Translations under genes and position numbers: made by a program | In this document: piece by piece, positions 20,284 through 31,421 of the stretch | How the letters are laid out: each line of letters starts with the position of its first letter | How positions within the stretch are numbered: position 1 is the first letter of the stretch | Source: Adiantum capillus-veneris | Lineage: Eukaryota; Streptophyta; Polypodiopsida; Polypodiales; Pteridaceae | Length of the DNA: 64,000 nt | Direction: 5' to 3' | Assembly: GCA_014529385.2 (NCBI GenBank) | Contig: CM043957.1 | Span: forward strand, 68,754,503-68,818,502 | Notes under the pieces: generated by a model | What the model was told of the DNA's origin: nothing | Seen by the model: only the letters and a program-made list of their open reading frames with translations | Database searches by the model: none

Positions 20284-20529
20284 ATGAGAGGTGTGAGTCC
20301 ATGTAGGGTGTATAATACACCCATCCGGAGAGGGGTGTAGAGAAAGTAAATGATAATGCCCCATTTTTGTGCCCACTGGTTGTGATCTCCTCCCTTGACT
20401 TATTTCATAATATCCATCCGAATTACCAAATTCAGATCTGTGCGACGAAGATGAAGGAAAGGGCAATCAATGCTGTAGTCAAAAGGCGGCAATGGGATCT
20501 CCAATATGTGGACAGGGGCGAGCCTAGCC

Positions 20530-20630
20530 GGAGTGCTGATACCAATCTGCATATAATAGGATTGGTATCAGCATTCCAGCTGGGCTATACGTATCAAATC
20601 TGCATGTAATAGGAATGGTATCATCACTCC
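20530..20630. repeat. inverted and direct repeats around GATACCAAT
   Basis: GGAGTGCTGATACCAAT (20530-20546) is inverted at 20561-20577 with one mismatch. The segment AATCTGCAT.TAATAGGA.TGGTATCA at 20544 is repeated directly at 20597. The result is a hairpin followed by a partial copy. Confidence 0.75.
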
Positions 20631-20639
20631 GCCTAGGCG

Positions 20640-21104
20640 GGCACCAAGGCTATATCCTAAAGGCTAAGAGAACTCCTCACTACATCTAAAAGACCCCTTG
20701 AAGCCATACTCTTGCTACACTGACTCAAAGAGAGTATATCCCTACTCCATGCATCTCCTCAAGCACACCAAATGTCCTTCAATCTCTTCATGAGTCTCAT
20801 TCGGGGCACCGTGTCAAATGCTTTGCTTAAGTCAGCAAAGCAATAATATATTCTCCTTCCTCATGAGTCATGCACGATCCTCCTCAGTCAAAGCTCTCAA
20901 AGTGAGTATATGCTCCGAGGTGGTGTAACCCTTCCTGAACACAAACTTGTCCCATTGCTCTGTTCCTAGGTGTATGTAGTGTGTTTTCCCCAACAAAAAC
21001 ATGCTCGTTTGTCTCTTAACCTCCTTTGCATACAAAGTTTTGCTGTCATTGCAGCCTCCAGGTTGAAAGGTACTTGGCTTCCAGAAAATCTTAAATTGAC
21101 ACAA
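20640..21104 (-). pseudogene. LINE (non-LTR retrotransposon) reverse transcriptase fragment
   Basis: The minus strand reads TEQWDKFVFRKGYTTSEHILTL..L near 20890-20950. After a frameshift at about 20870 it reads CFADLSKAFDTVPRMRLMKRL. This pair of blocks, including the F.D..KAFDTV motif, is specific to RT of non-LTR elements. The typical endonuclease and the YADD core are not visible. The protein would reverse-transcribe the element at a nicked target; this remnant is inactive. Confidence 0.8.
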
Positions 21105-22060
21105 CAGGGATCTCTCTCTAAACCTCTGAAAAACTGCCTAAAGCCATGCAATCACTCATTAAAAATTCCTTAGTATAGCTCAAGGTTAACCTATTTTGAC
21201 ATAATAGGTGAACACCTCAATCCTAATGATGCAGAATTAAAAGAAGATTCAAGTGTTGCATAGAACTGACAGTATTTTTTGATCACTATTTCATTCTTCC
21301 CACACGAGCGAAGAAAAGGTTTCTAATGCAATGTTTCCCTGTGTTACACAATCACAGATGCAATCGTCATTCTCACACAAGAGTGGAAATAAGGTTTCTA
21401 ATGCAATCCTTTCAAAGCCACATTTTATGTGTTGGACTATCACAGATGCAATCAATCCCCACTTTGCCAACCACAAAGACCAACTCCAAAAACAATATCA
21501 CCACAATGGATTTTTTGCATTCAGATTACCTCACGAACAGAAAGTCTTGTGGACTTAAGCCGCTTAGTTGGATATTGCAAGCAAGAGACAATATCACCAC
21601 AACAGATTACATCAACACAGAAAGTCTTGAAAACTTAAGTCTTTTAGTTAGGTATTACAAGCAAGAGCATCTCCTTTGTAGACATTTGAACCTTTCCAAC
21701 AATGAAATCCAATCAGCACTTTGTTGCAAAACCAGTTACAAAGCTTACCATTCTTTTCCGAACCAAAAGTAGCTTTCAAAATAGCGTGATCTCCAGGCTT
21801 TCTCATATCTACAGTTAGATGAATCTCTGCCATGAGCCATGTAACAATTTAAACATTTGGGACCACTTGAACTGCTCTTCAACTTTATATTGTGATATCC
21901 AATCTCAATGCGCATCAATAAATGCACAACAAGAACCTGACACTTGAGACAAGCGGTCAGCCCAAAGATTCGAAGAATGGACCAAGATAGCACTTTGATA
22001 AAGATGTAAACCAGACTGCAACCTGCAAGTACAAATAATTCTGTGGCCATCATTAGAATA
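21105..22060. repeat. non-coding region with tandem and dispersed duplications
   Basis: No gene is recognised. GAAAGTCTTG..GACTTAAG...TTAGTT.G.TATT.CAAGCAAGAG appears near 21538 and again near 21619, each preceded by CAATATCACCACAA. GGTTTCTAATGCAAT appears near 21317 and 21392, each followed at similar distance by TCACAGATGCAAT. Confidence 0.65.
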
Positions 22061-23076
22061 CGTTGAGAAATATCATAAATCAGAATCAGTTGGTGAGATC
22101 AATAATTACATTAAAGAGCTCCTCAAACACAGCTTCATTGTACTTTTTCTAGCATGTTCTCTTCACAATTCTAAGACTCAGGGATGGCTAAACTAGCCAA
22201 ACAATTGCACGATTGCATCAAAATAATCATCAGGACTGTATCCACAGAGCAAAGATATACTATAGTCTCAACTCCATCCAAACCACAAATAAAGGATGGC
22301 AAGGCTTACATGAAAGGCTATCGAACATAGAATGTCCTCACGAAGGGAAAGTTCGCAGGCAATGTTTGGTAGACGCTGACAATACAATGATAAGAAATGG
22401 TTTTACTAGATGCAAAACTAAATTGCTAAGAGAACAAATCAAACCGGAACCAAAACAAAAGTTAGATACTGCGCAATCCTATAGTAAGGCGATTGTGTAG
22501 AGCCAGCTAGTGCTTACTCTATGTGCCCATAGTTGAGGTGCTACTTGTGTATAAAAAAATCGTATGTTATGAGGAAGCTCAGCCAGATATCTCAGTTATG
22601 TAGGTTTTGGGTGGTGGTGTCTATCTCTCCCTTTTTCACCTTCTTCCTATCCAGTTTCAAGCAAGGCATGAGTTCTATAGCACATAACACACCTAACTCA
22701 TGTCTCACTTGACAAGGGATCAAGAAAATCAAAGAAAAAAAGTGATGAAAAACAATGGAAATCTCTGCAGTTTTTCTTATAAAACCAAGAGTTTTTCTTA
22801 TAAAACCAAGGGCTTCACTTCTTTTCAATTGCCCTTCTATGTGCTAGTAGAGACTCCGTAGACGCTCCCATATAAACACATAGCTTCACCCTGAGCTCAC
22901 TCCCACACAAGAGCTCACTCCCATATAAGTCCAATAGACCAAGGAAAACTGGATGGAATATGCTGGTCCCATTACCTCTATCTCATGATTGTAATATGCT
23001 ACACTATCCAGCATATTTTACGAAGCTATTTATCATTAGATACTAAAAAGAATTCTCATTCTGTGGTACAAAGGTC

Positions 23077-23119
<43 letters not shown>

Positions 23120-23844
23120 CAACCAATGCACGCATTTTCTACTTACAGAGAAGTTTGCGGAAGGTGGGCGCCAGACGTTAGAGCAGTGGCCATCTCTCGC
23201 GACTTGCAACACAGAGCACTCGCTTATACACCAATGACAACCACTGCATTGATCAGGTACGAAGATACTTGAGCCTGGCACATTTTTCCTTTTTATTTTT
23301 AGGCCTGCCCAAAGGACTAGGCCTCACTGATGCCCATTGCCTGTGGTTTTTGCCTTAGCCAAAATTAAAAAATTCGATTCTATTTTAATTCTATATTAAA
23401 AATTTGTGATTGGTTGCATGAACAAAGTGTACAAGTGATGATTACAATGCATAAGTGTGCCTTGAAATATAAATGAATGGAGATCAAGAAATGGCACGAT
23501 TGCATTAACCTGGGCGTTGAAAGAAACATTTACATTTATCACTATAATAATGTTTTCTTAGTGGGAGGGTTCGCATGGACGAATTACATGCTATCTTAGA
23601 TTAATTTGTCCATTCCTTTTCTTTGCACTATTACAAATAAAGGTAGGCCTCTTGATTTTATCGCTTGTTTTGTTTGCCTATGGCAAAGGCCTTGGTGTTT
23701 GGTTGTGTTTATTTAGCTTTGGAGATAGCACAATGGTGGCTTTTTAAATGGTGAACTTTTTGATGATTTTCTTTTCTTTGTTGTCAAACTTTTGAAGATT
23801 TGAACTTGAGTAAACCAAAGCTCCTCATTGATCTCTCTCTCTCT

Positions 23845-23887
<43 letters not shown>

Positions 23888-23930
23888 TACACACTCGGAC
23901 ATATAATTAAGTATGTCTTAAATATAATTA

Positions 23931-23998
<68 letters not shown>

Positions 23999-24025
23999 TA
24001 CACACTCGGACCAAAGCTCCTCATT

Positions 24026-24109
<84 letters not shown>

Positions 24110-25934
24110 GGACATATAATTAAGTATTTTTGTTTCCTCCTTTTGTTTGTTTCTCAAAGGCAGGCCGTCTTAAATGATTTGACATTTCTTTTGTGAAGTG
24201 TCAAGGTCAGCGTACCATTGTTGTTAGCAATAGAAGCAATGTCTAGGATTGACCACCATATACCTAGAGTCAAAATCGATCGAGTCCTAAGTGGTGCCAT
24301 GTGTTGTAAACTAGATGTGGGTATTTGGCTTGTTAATTATGTTAACTTTGAAAAAATGATAGGAAGAGGAAGTTGAATTCAATATGAAACCATCTCCAAG
24401 GCAAAAAGGGGGTAGATATGTGTGAAGCAAGGAAGCAGAATTCAAATCAGGCTTAGCAATAGATAATAGAATCCATTTTAAGGCCTTTGTTTGTCTTCCC
24501 TAACATTACACCTAGCCCCCCTCTTTTCTCTTTGGGTCCAAGACATACTTCTCATTCCCAACTTTACAACAGTTTGTGAAAAAGGAAGACTTCTTCAAAA
24601 TTATTTGTAGATCGTAAGAATGTTTCTTAAAATGTTAACAATGGGAGAGTAACATCATAGCCCACGAGATCTCCACCAGCCAAAGTGCCTAACTCGAGCC
24701 TACTTTTGGGCTACCTTGTGTCTCCGTCCAATCAAGAATTGGGAAGGGATTTGGTAATACTCTTGTCATAGTATAGTTTGTGCTTATAGGTAAAAGATTT
24801 GTAGCCATTCCCATTATTGATTAATTGAGGTATTGTCAATTTGTAGAAGATCAATGCAATCGTGTGAAAAAGTCTATAGGCAAAGCTACTAACCACTTAT
24901 ATGTAAGTGGATGCCTCCATCAAATCCTTTATCAATTCAATCTTGCATAAGGCATGTTAACCAACAAATAGGAGAGGGAGAAGAGGAGAAACCTTGATAA
25001 TGGGTCTTTGAACAGTGAGGACATTATTCATTGCTACCTCAACTTGTCTATGACGTAAGTATGTCTCTTCTAAAATTTTCATGGAGATCCATATCAGCAA
25101 GGCATTGTGTTAAGTAGCATACCCCGAAACATATAAGGGTGCTTAATCCAACTATGAAGTCCTTCACACTTAAAACACTTTTGATAGCCCTTTGCTCTTA
25201 GTCCATCTGCATTGAAAAAAGCACAGGACGCACAAAGATGATGCACAAAGCTTAAGAATGTAATAACATGATACATTGGAAGGGGGTCATCGAGTGACTC
25301 CAACAAAACTCTCCATACTTAAATAATAAATGGCTTAAATAATTTGTGACAAAGGTATGATACGCTTGCTGTCTCGTTTCAGAATTGGGAAACACAAGTA
25401 TTGAAGAGGCGGTTTTATCTTGAATAGGCGGCATGGTTGATGAAGTCTAATTTTGTATGCTCAATGTCCCACAACTCTTTTTGAATACATTATGATCAAC
25501 TACTAGATTTGAATCTTGGTGATGATCTTTAGTTAGGATATCCTCCTCCATTGTCTGGTACAAGCATACACAGAATCCCCTATCACTTAAGCATAGGTTT
25601 ATGAGAGGTCTACAAACTCAAATGTGCCATCATGCAAGTTATCCCCAAGCTTGTTTTGCAGAAGGGCACCTATTTGGAATAACACCCTTCACAACTGGCA
25701 AGTTTGAGGGGAAGTCAAATATGAGGTTCACACGTTTTTTGTTGTCTTTTGACTATCCCATGGCTACGAAAGAACATTTAAGGCCTCTAGCACCTCCAGT
25801 CCCATGGCACCTACATCCTTAGTCTGAGCCCACTAGGAGTCTGAATGTTCACTCTCCACCTAGCTGTTGCCCTATATAGGCACCCCTAAGCTGCATTCAG
25901 ACCGGCCCGTGGCCTCTGGCCCTTGGATTGACCT
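22061..25934. other. gene-poor stretch with CT/CA microsatellites
   Basis: I see no conserved coding. CT runs occur at 23079-23115, and a complex CT/CA array spans 23829-24110. In that array the module CTCCTCATTGATCTCTCTC...CACACTCGGACATATAATTAAGTAT is present two to three times. The minus strand near 25094-25306 and 25252-25434 has short open frames (one with CASCAFF..CFKCEG) that I cannot assign. The left LTR of the minus-strand chromovirus should end near 25930, but its borders are not clear. Confidence 0.4.
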
Positions 25935-26320
25935 TACTCCCCCCTTGGAGAAGCATTTTTGTCCTTGAAAACAAAAGTGGGAAATTTCTTCTTAAGAACA
26001 CTAATGTTTTCCCAAGTGGCACCTTCCTCAGGTATGTCTTTCTAGTTGGCTAATGATTGTCGACGTACATGATGACGCGTATGTAGATCATGATAGTTGA
26101 GAATACGCTCAGGCTCATGTGGCTAAGTTGGAGGCTCAATGAAATCAATCAAAATACGTTGGTCAATAACATTGTCGTCCTTATGTAAGTGTTTGCATAA
26201 ATGACTTACATGGAATATCGGATGAATGCAAGAGTGCGCAAGTAAGGAGAGTTTGTAGGCCATATCACCAACTCACTTGAGTATCTAAAAAGTCCCACAA
26301 TACCTCGGAGATAATTTAGG
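25935..26320 (-). pseudogene. minus-strand chromovirus: integrase C-terminus and chromodomain
   Basis: The minus strand starts KLSPRYCGTF, passes HPIFHVSHL and ends in the chromodomain tail PEEGATWENISVLKKKFPTF, with the stop at about 25935 and a purine run (GGGGGGAG) next to it. In-frame stops occur, for example in place of the conserved Trp near 26045. Its reading frame lines up with the integrase part at 29168 if the 2.8-kb copia insertion is removed. Such chromodomain tails are diagnostic of chromoviruses. Confidence 0.85.
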
Positions 26321-26362
26321 TGTTGGTGTTGGTGTTGGTGTTGGTGTTGGTGTTGGTGTTGG
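26321..26362 (+). repeat. (TGTTGG)7 hexamer array at an LTR edge
   Basis: Seven perfect TGTTGG units; the last one is the first six bases of the 5' LTR of the copia-type element. The other LTR, at 28871, has a single TGTTAG. Confidence 0.9.
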
Positions 26363-26541
26363 AGTTTTGGCATATCAAGTGAGCTATCCAAAGTGATCCC
26401 ATTATTTATTTTGTCTTTTAGGTATTTATTGTACTTATTTGTCAAAGTATGGGTAGGGAAATTTACTGAGGTTGGTATACCCTTGCCTCCATTGTTTTAC
26501 ACACATTTAGTTATTCATTTCCAAGGTTGATTGGTTCACGA

Positions 26542-26639
<98 letters not shown>

Positions 26640-26683
26640 CTCAGTCTCCTTGGTCGCTACACTTTTGCATCGTCGACTTGACA
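26357..26683 (+). repeat. 5' LTR of the gag-only element
   Basis: TGTTGGAGTTTTGGCAT...GTCGACTTGACA, about 327 bases, homologous to 28871-29167. It carries a 93-base CT tract (26544-26636). Confidence 0.9.
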
Positions 26684-26695
26684 TGGTATAAGAGC
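26684..26695 (+). promoter_or_regulatory. primer-binding site
   Basis: TGGTATAAGAGC follows the 5' LTR directly. It is the tRNA-Met primer site with one change (C to A). Confidence 0.85.
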
Positions 26696-27489
26696 CCTTG
26701 GTGGAGCTTTGTGCTTGAAGAGATTTGGAGGAGGAGCCAAAACCGAGAAGACCCATGAAGACACTTGAATCCCTCATCGTTGATGCATAATCCCCCACCC
26801 TCTACAATCGGCGTTCTGAAACACTCTAGTTTGGTGCCCTTGGCATTCTCGTCAAAGCCCTCCATCTATGTTGCCGGCGGCATTTGACCTTTGTGTAGTG
26901 CGTTTTGAAACGCCAGGTGTCGGCGCGCCCAAGTGTCCCCCCTCTCTCTGTCGGTAGTGTCTTAAAGAGTTGCCCTTTGGCTACCCTTTGACAAAGATAA
27001 AAAAACCTCCCGCTGTCTACGTTTCAAAACGCCACCAAGGCAATGACTAAGCGTTTGCAAACCTCTCCCCGCCTGCATTCTAAAACGCCCAACCAATGGT
27101 GTTCTTTGGCAACAACAAACCCGCCCCACCACACACATTGACCTAGAGTTTTAAAACGCTGATAGCCAGCAAGTGTTGGGTGGCTTTTGTCTGTTGAGAG
27201 GGTTAAAGTTGGCCACCTTGGAGACTTGGAGATAAATTAATTGCAAGCCAAAGTTTTTAAAGTCGTGTAGTGCTTTAAGGAGTGACTTGGGAAGAGCGGT
27301 TCTTGAGGCTCGTGGTAAGCAGCATTTGGAACGCTTTGGTGAAAAGCTTGAAACCGTATGAGGCCTTTTTGGAGTGTCAAGTTTCGATGCTATCACCCCC
27401 CTTCCAGATTTTGAGGAATGGCTTGTAGGATTATTTTGCAGCTTTTGGAGTGCGAAAAGGCATTAACTTCCAGATCTTGCAACTACAAC
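26696..27489 (+). other. leader of the gag-only element with AAAACGCC motifs
   Basis: Between primer site and gag there is no conserved protein. The word TTT(C/T)(A/G)AAACGC(C/T) occurs near 26905, 27022, 27079 and 27150, a spaced repeat of unknown role, possibly packaging-related. Confidence 0.45.
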
Positions 27490-28098
27490 ATGGCCCTCCC
27501 TTGCTCAAGCGCCGACGACAAATTGAACGGCAATAACTACACCAATTGGAATTTAATTATGCAACTTTGGTTCTCACAGAAAAGCTTATGGGACATTGTC
27601 AATGACTTAAAGCCCCGTCCTACAAGGGATCTCAACAACAGGTACACCCGCCTTCAAGATGACGAGTATTTCAAATCATGTGTCAATTGGGATGCTGCTA
27701 ATGCAAAGGCAATGTCGGCCATTGCGGAATCTCTTACAAAGGACATTTCTCTAGCCATTCACACTTTGAAGAATGCCAACGATATGTGGTTCAAGCTCAT
27801 TGAAATGTTTGATGGGGATTCTACAATGCGAGGAGTCACCCTTCTTGGACAATTATTTGCCAATCAATTTCCAGGAGGAAGTTCCATGCAATCATTTCTT
27901 ATGAAGGCTAAAGTTATTCATGATCAACTATCGGCCATGAAAAGTGCATTGTCGAGTACTCAGTTAGCTACTTTGGTTCTCATGAAGTTTTATGAGGCGT
28001 ACGAAACAGTGTCTAGGACATTTTGGCTACTGATCACGAAGGAAAATCTAGAATTTGATAATCTCAACTCTTTCTCATTGAGGAGGAAGCCGAGTTGA
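27490..28098 (+). CDS. copia-type Gag (UBN2 / retrotran_gag)
   Basis: About 200 residues starting MALPCSSADDKLNG. The family features are NNYTNWNLIMQLW, the Trp-rich start of copia gag, then AISESL-like and WFKLIEMFDGDS, LLGQLFANQFPGGSSMQSFLMKAKVIHDQL and LVLMKFYEAYETV. This is the capsid part of Gag, which builds the cytoplasmic particle around element RNA. I chose the ATG at 27490 because the alignable part begins there, although the frame is open from 27418. A frameshift near 28050-28090 separates it from the zinc knuckle. It may still make a truncated capsid. Confidence 0.8.
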   Translation: MALPCSSADDKLNGNNYTNWNLIMQLWFSQKSLWDIVNDLKPRPTRDLNNRYTRLQDDEYFKSCVNWDAANAKAMSAIAESLTKDISLAIHTLKNANDMWFKLIEMFDGDSTMRGVTLLGQLFANQFPGGSSMQSFLMKAKVIHDQLSAMKSALSSTQLATLVLMKFYEAYETVSRTFWLLITKENLEFDNLNSFSLRRKPS

Positions 28099-28335
28099 TA
28101 ACTCAAGGAAAAATTCAAATTTTTGAGAAAGGTGGGGAAGCACTTGCTGCTTTGGATTCTTGAAAGAGGACCAAGAACCGTTGTTACAATTGTGGAAAGC
28201 GTGGTCATTTGGCTAAAGATTGCATATCCAAAGGCAAAGACAGAGATTCTACAAAGGACAAAGGTAAAAGCAAGCATTAAGAGGAAAGCAATGATAGTGA
28301 CTCACGGAAGGATAGCAAAGCGGTTGTTGGTGTAG
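28099..28335 (+). pseudogene. zinc knuckle portion of the same gag
   Basis: In a shifted frame: EEEAELITQGKIQIFEKGGEALAALDS, a TGA, then NRCYNCGKRGHLAKDC, a perfect CX2CX4HX4C knuckle that binds RNA, followed by Lys/Ser-rich sequence. The frame change and the TGA at about 28162 detach it from the capsid. Confidence 0.8.
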
Positions 28336-28870
28336 TGGAGTCTACACTGGCAAGGACACTTCCTCTAGTCACATGGAGACCAGTGCCGCCACCAGCTTCA
28401 CCTAGAGAGAGGCTTGTGAGTGGCAGAGACGGGCAAGAAGTGCTCTGTATAACTAATTTGGACCCTTGTGTTGAAGTTCAAGTTATCGGTGTTTGAACCC
28501 GTGGGTTGGAGTTCAAGACACATGCATCTGGCAGGGAACCGACTAGACGTATCTAAAACACTATGGATGAGTGCACTAATCTATTGTTGGTCGGATAACG
28601 GATAGGATGTGTTCCACAATTCATTTTCTTGGAAGTATTTTGGACGTGATGTGTTCACAATTCATGAATGAAGATTCTTAGACATAGTGTTGTCTACATG
28701 TCCATTTTCTAAAAGGCAATCGATGCTCAAGATGGCATTCTTCTAAGGTACAAAGTTGACAGTAGCAAATCTGAGGTGTATCTAGCAAGGAGTTGTTGCT
28801 GGAGTGTCCATGGCAGCTTCTTCATCGACTTGGTCTCACTATTTATGTCCACTATAAGCTGCACAGAGAG
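28336..28870 (+). other. 3' interior of the gag-only element
   Basis: No pol motifs were found in any frame. It ends in GCACAGAGAG, a weak polypurine tract next to the 3' LTR. Confidence 0.5.
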
Positions 28871-29062
28871 TGTTAGAGTTTTGGCATCTCAAGTGAACTA
28901 CCCAAAGTGATCCCATTATTTATTTTGACTTCTAGGTATTTACTTTACTTATTTGTCAAAGTCTCGTAGGGCAATTTATTGAGGTTGGTATACATGCAAC
29001 CCCTTGCTTCCATTGTATTACACACATTTAGTTATTCATTGCCAAGGTTGATTGGTTCAAGA

Positions 29063-29133
<71 letters not shown>

Positions 29134-29167
29134 TGGTCTCTGCACTTCCGCATCGTCGACTTTGACA
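28871..29167 (+). repeat. 3' LTR of the gag-only element
   Basis: TGTTAGAGTTTTGGCAT...GTCGACTTTGACA, about 297 bases. It matches the 5' LTR with scattered substitutions, a small insertion and a shorter CT tract (about 68 versus 93 bases). Confidence 0.9.
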
Positions 29168-29990
29168 GTCAGCCCATTCTTTAGACTTTATGAATGGTCT
29201 AGCACACACAAAAATACCTCTTTTCCTTTCATGAAGTAACTTGCCGACGTTTCTCATCAGCATATTTTTTATACTGGTTTTGTGCTTATCGAACATTTTG
29301 ATGAGCCAGTCTCAACATTTGTATGCGGTCTTGGAGAAAAGCCTTGACCTATTGAAGCTTTTCAGTTGCCAACCCCACCATGACTGGTGACCTAGGTTGA
29401 AAACCATACATAAGCATGAAAGGACTAAAACCAATCGTCACATCCTTAGCACTATTGTAAGAAAACTCAAGAATGGGAAGATAATCTTCCCAATCCGACT
29501 GCTTCTTGATAACGTATGCTCATAGCATATTGTTTAGCACTTGGTTGACAAGTTTAGTCTTGACCATCTGTTTCAAGATGATTTGCAGTATTGATATTGA
29601 GTTGTGTACCCAATCGTTTAAACACAACCCTTCCAAAATTGATTGTTAAACTTGGGATCTCAATCACTCACAATGTTAGTTGGCAACCCATACAACCTGT
29701 ACAGATTGTAAAAAAATAACTTAGGTAACTCTAGACTGTGGACTTGGTTGGAATAAACTTGCAAACTCAATTGGTCTATGACCGCCCATAGAGATACTTT
29801 TCCATTTACCATTAGGAATCTCCAATGGATGCAAGAGACCTCCTGCTTTCAGGTGCTTTGCTTTACTTACTTGACATTTTTGGCAATGCAGCAATAAATA
29901 ATTTTGAACATAGTCGTGTAAACTTGGCCAATAAAATTGTTGTCGTACGAACATGTGAAAATGAGGGATCCTTCTCACCCCAATGCTGGT
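29168..29990 (-). pseudogene. minus-strand chromovirus: integrase
   Basis: Minus-strand reading from about 29985: RRIPHFHMFVRQQFYWPSLHDYV, then C(Q)KCQVSKAKH of the zinc finger and GGLLHPLEIPNGKW leading into the catalytic core. Lower down come fragments of the core (near 29400, GLSPFMLMYGFQ-like) and ERKRGIFVCARPFIKSKEWAD before the copia insertion at 29167. Frames shift several times and no intact DDE triad is readable. It continues at 25935-26320. Confidence 0.8.
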
Positions 29991-29994
29991 AGTG

Positions 29995-30180
29995 TGTCTC
30001 TAACCTCCACACCAAGTTTTCCTCTTTTGAGTGACGAGCTGCAAAGATGGAAGAATTTTTCCATAGATTATGGGTACCTACTCTATAAGGGGAGAGTTTG
30101 TGTACCAACAGACGCAGACATTCGGTGCTAAATTCTTTATGAACGTCATAACAATCCTAGTGCAGGGTGCCCATGCATAA
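29995..30180 (+). pseudogene. inverted piece of chromovirus pol (integrase N-terminal region)
   Basis: Plus strand reads SDELQRWKNFSIDYGYLLYKG, then RVCVPTDADIR, a stop, and ILYERHNNPSAG, the sequence that precedes the integrase zinc finger in gypsy Pol. Both flanks are the same polyprotein on the minus strand, RNase H to the right and integrase to the left. This block is exactly what is missing between them. A local inversion of about 190 bases explains it. Confidence 0.7.
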
Positions 30181-30184
30181 AGAA

Positions 30185-31420
30185 AACTTATCGCTCCACA
30201 CTTTCAAGTATGCATATTTTGCCATTAAGAGATTCCAAAAACTCACTTCGCAGTTCAATGAAAAGAAGAGAGTCTATCCTAGGCATACGAGTAAGAGCAT
30301 CAGCTATAATATTGTATCGTCCTTTATGATATTGGAGCTTTGCATCATACTCCTAAAGAATTTCAGCCCACCTAGCCTTTTGACCCTTTAAATTTAGTTG
30401 CAGTGTAAACCATTTAATACTTTCATGGTCAAACACAATCTCAAATTGAGCTCTATACAAATAATGTCGCAACGTTTTCAAAGCAAACACTATTTCATAT
30501 GGTTCTCTTTTGTAAGCAGATTACTTCTATTGTGATTAATCAAGCTTCTTGCTTTCAAATGCAATTGGCCTTCCCTCCTAAAGAAGGACTACCCCAATAG
30601 CATGGTTACTAGCATCCGTTTCTAAAACAAACGGTTTTCAAAGGATCCACAATAGTCAAAATAGGAGTTATGGATAATGCATCCTTGAGAGCATCAAAAC
30701 TTTGATGTTGAGCTTCTCCCCACTGAAAGGTTTTCCCCCTTGGATTTCAGTTGGTTCGTCATTGGAATAGAAATATGAGCATAGTTTTTAACAAACCTTC
30801 GATAAAAACCTGCAAATCCCAAGAATATCTGTAACTCTTCCAAATTTCTTGGAGAAGGCCACCTCCTAATGGAGTCCACTTCGGATTTATTCATATGTAG
30901 TCCATCATCTGAAATAGCATGTCCTAAGTAGTGAATTTCCTCCTTGAGAAAATCATACATGGATTCTTTGGCAGATAACTTATTTTCTTGTAACAATTTA
31001 AACACCTGCTTTAGATATTGTAAATGCTCTTTCTTAGAGGCACCATATACTAGAATATTATCAAGAAAAAGACTAACAAACTCTCGGGGGGTGCACCTTT
31101 AAGAAACTATTCATATAACGTGCATTCAAAGGGTATTTAAAAAACCCACCCCTTTACTTACATGATAAGGTAATAAATGATCCCTTTTTCTTCGAAAACT
31201 TACAGGTTTTACTCTAAAATCAATTTAAAAATCCCTTTTGTTAAAAGTTTAAGGTTTTGGCAATTAAAAACCAATTCATTTGAACTCATGTGATTTTTAC
31301 CCCTAAGAACAAACTTTCCCAAATACGGTTTCAAGACACTCTCCATAAGTATCATGAAAGTTGCGAGCGCATTGGTCAACCCAAGGAAATAACCAAAAAC
31401 TCATAGTGTCCAAACCTTGT
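30185..31420 (-). pseudogene. minus-strand chromovirus: RT C-terminal half and RNase H
   Basis: From the right: FGYFLGLTNALATFM near 31370, then an interrupting frame, then FVSLFLDNILVYG near 31065. There the second Asp of the catalytic F.DD box is Asn (codon at 31057-31059). Next come YDFLKEEIHYLGHAIS, GFAGFYRRFVKNYAHI (30694-31005), and RNase H pieces YRAQFEIVFDHESIKWFT and KGRYNIIADALTRMP (30210-30480). The protein copied RNA to DNA; it is inactive here. At 31417-31421 it is broken by the plus-strand gypsy element, and the frame resumes at 45372. Confidence 0.85.
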
Positions 31421-31421
31421 T

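Larger units (their letters stand above)
26357..29167 (+). mobile_element. gag-only copia-type LTR retrotransposon (TR-GAG-like), 2.8 kb
   Basis: Two LTRs flank a primer site, a gag frame and a zinc knuckle. No protease, integrase, RT or RNase H is present in the 2.2-kb interior. That is the layout of non-autonomous terminal-repeat elements with GAG, which depend on Pol from relatives. It interrupts the integrase of the minus-strand chromovirus and the host reading frame is kept across it. No clean 5-base target duplication is visible (TTAGG versus GTCAG). Confidence 0.85.

Noticed and set aside
21310-21670. Spaced repeats of GAAAGTCTTG...TTAAG and GGTTTCTAATGCAAT as a CRISPR-like array.
   Set aside because: Only two copies of each, imperfect and differently spaced; ordinary duplications.
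24361-25434. Small minus-strand frames near 25.1-25.4 kb (CFKCEG, HSMTPFQC) as exons of a host gene.
   Set aside because: Short, with overlapping frames, no splice-consistent extension and no family I recognise.
26321-26362. TGTTGG array as a CRISPR or satellite array.
   Set aside because: There are no spacers, the unit is six bases, and it merges with the LTR start. Plant nuclear context rules out CRISPR.
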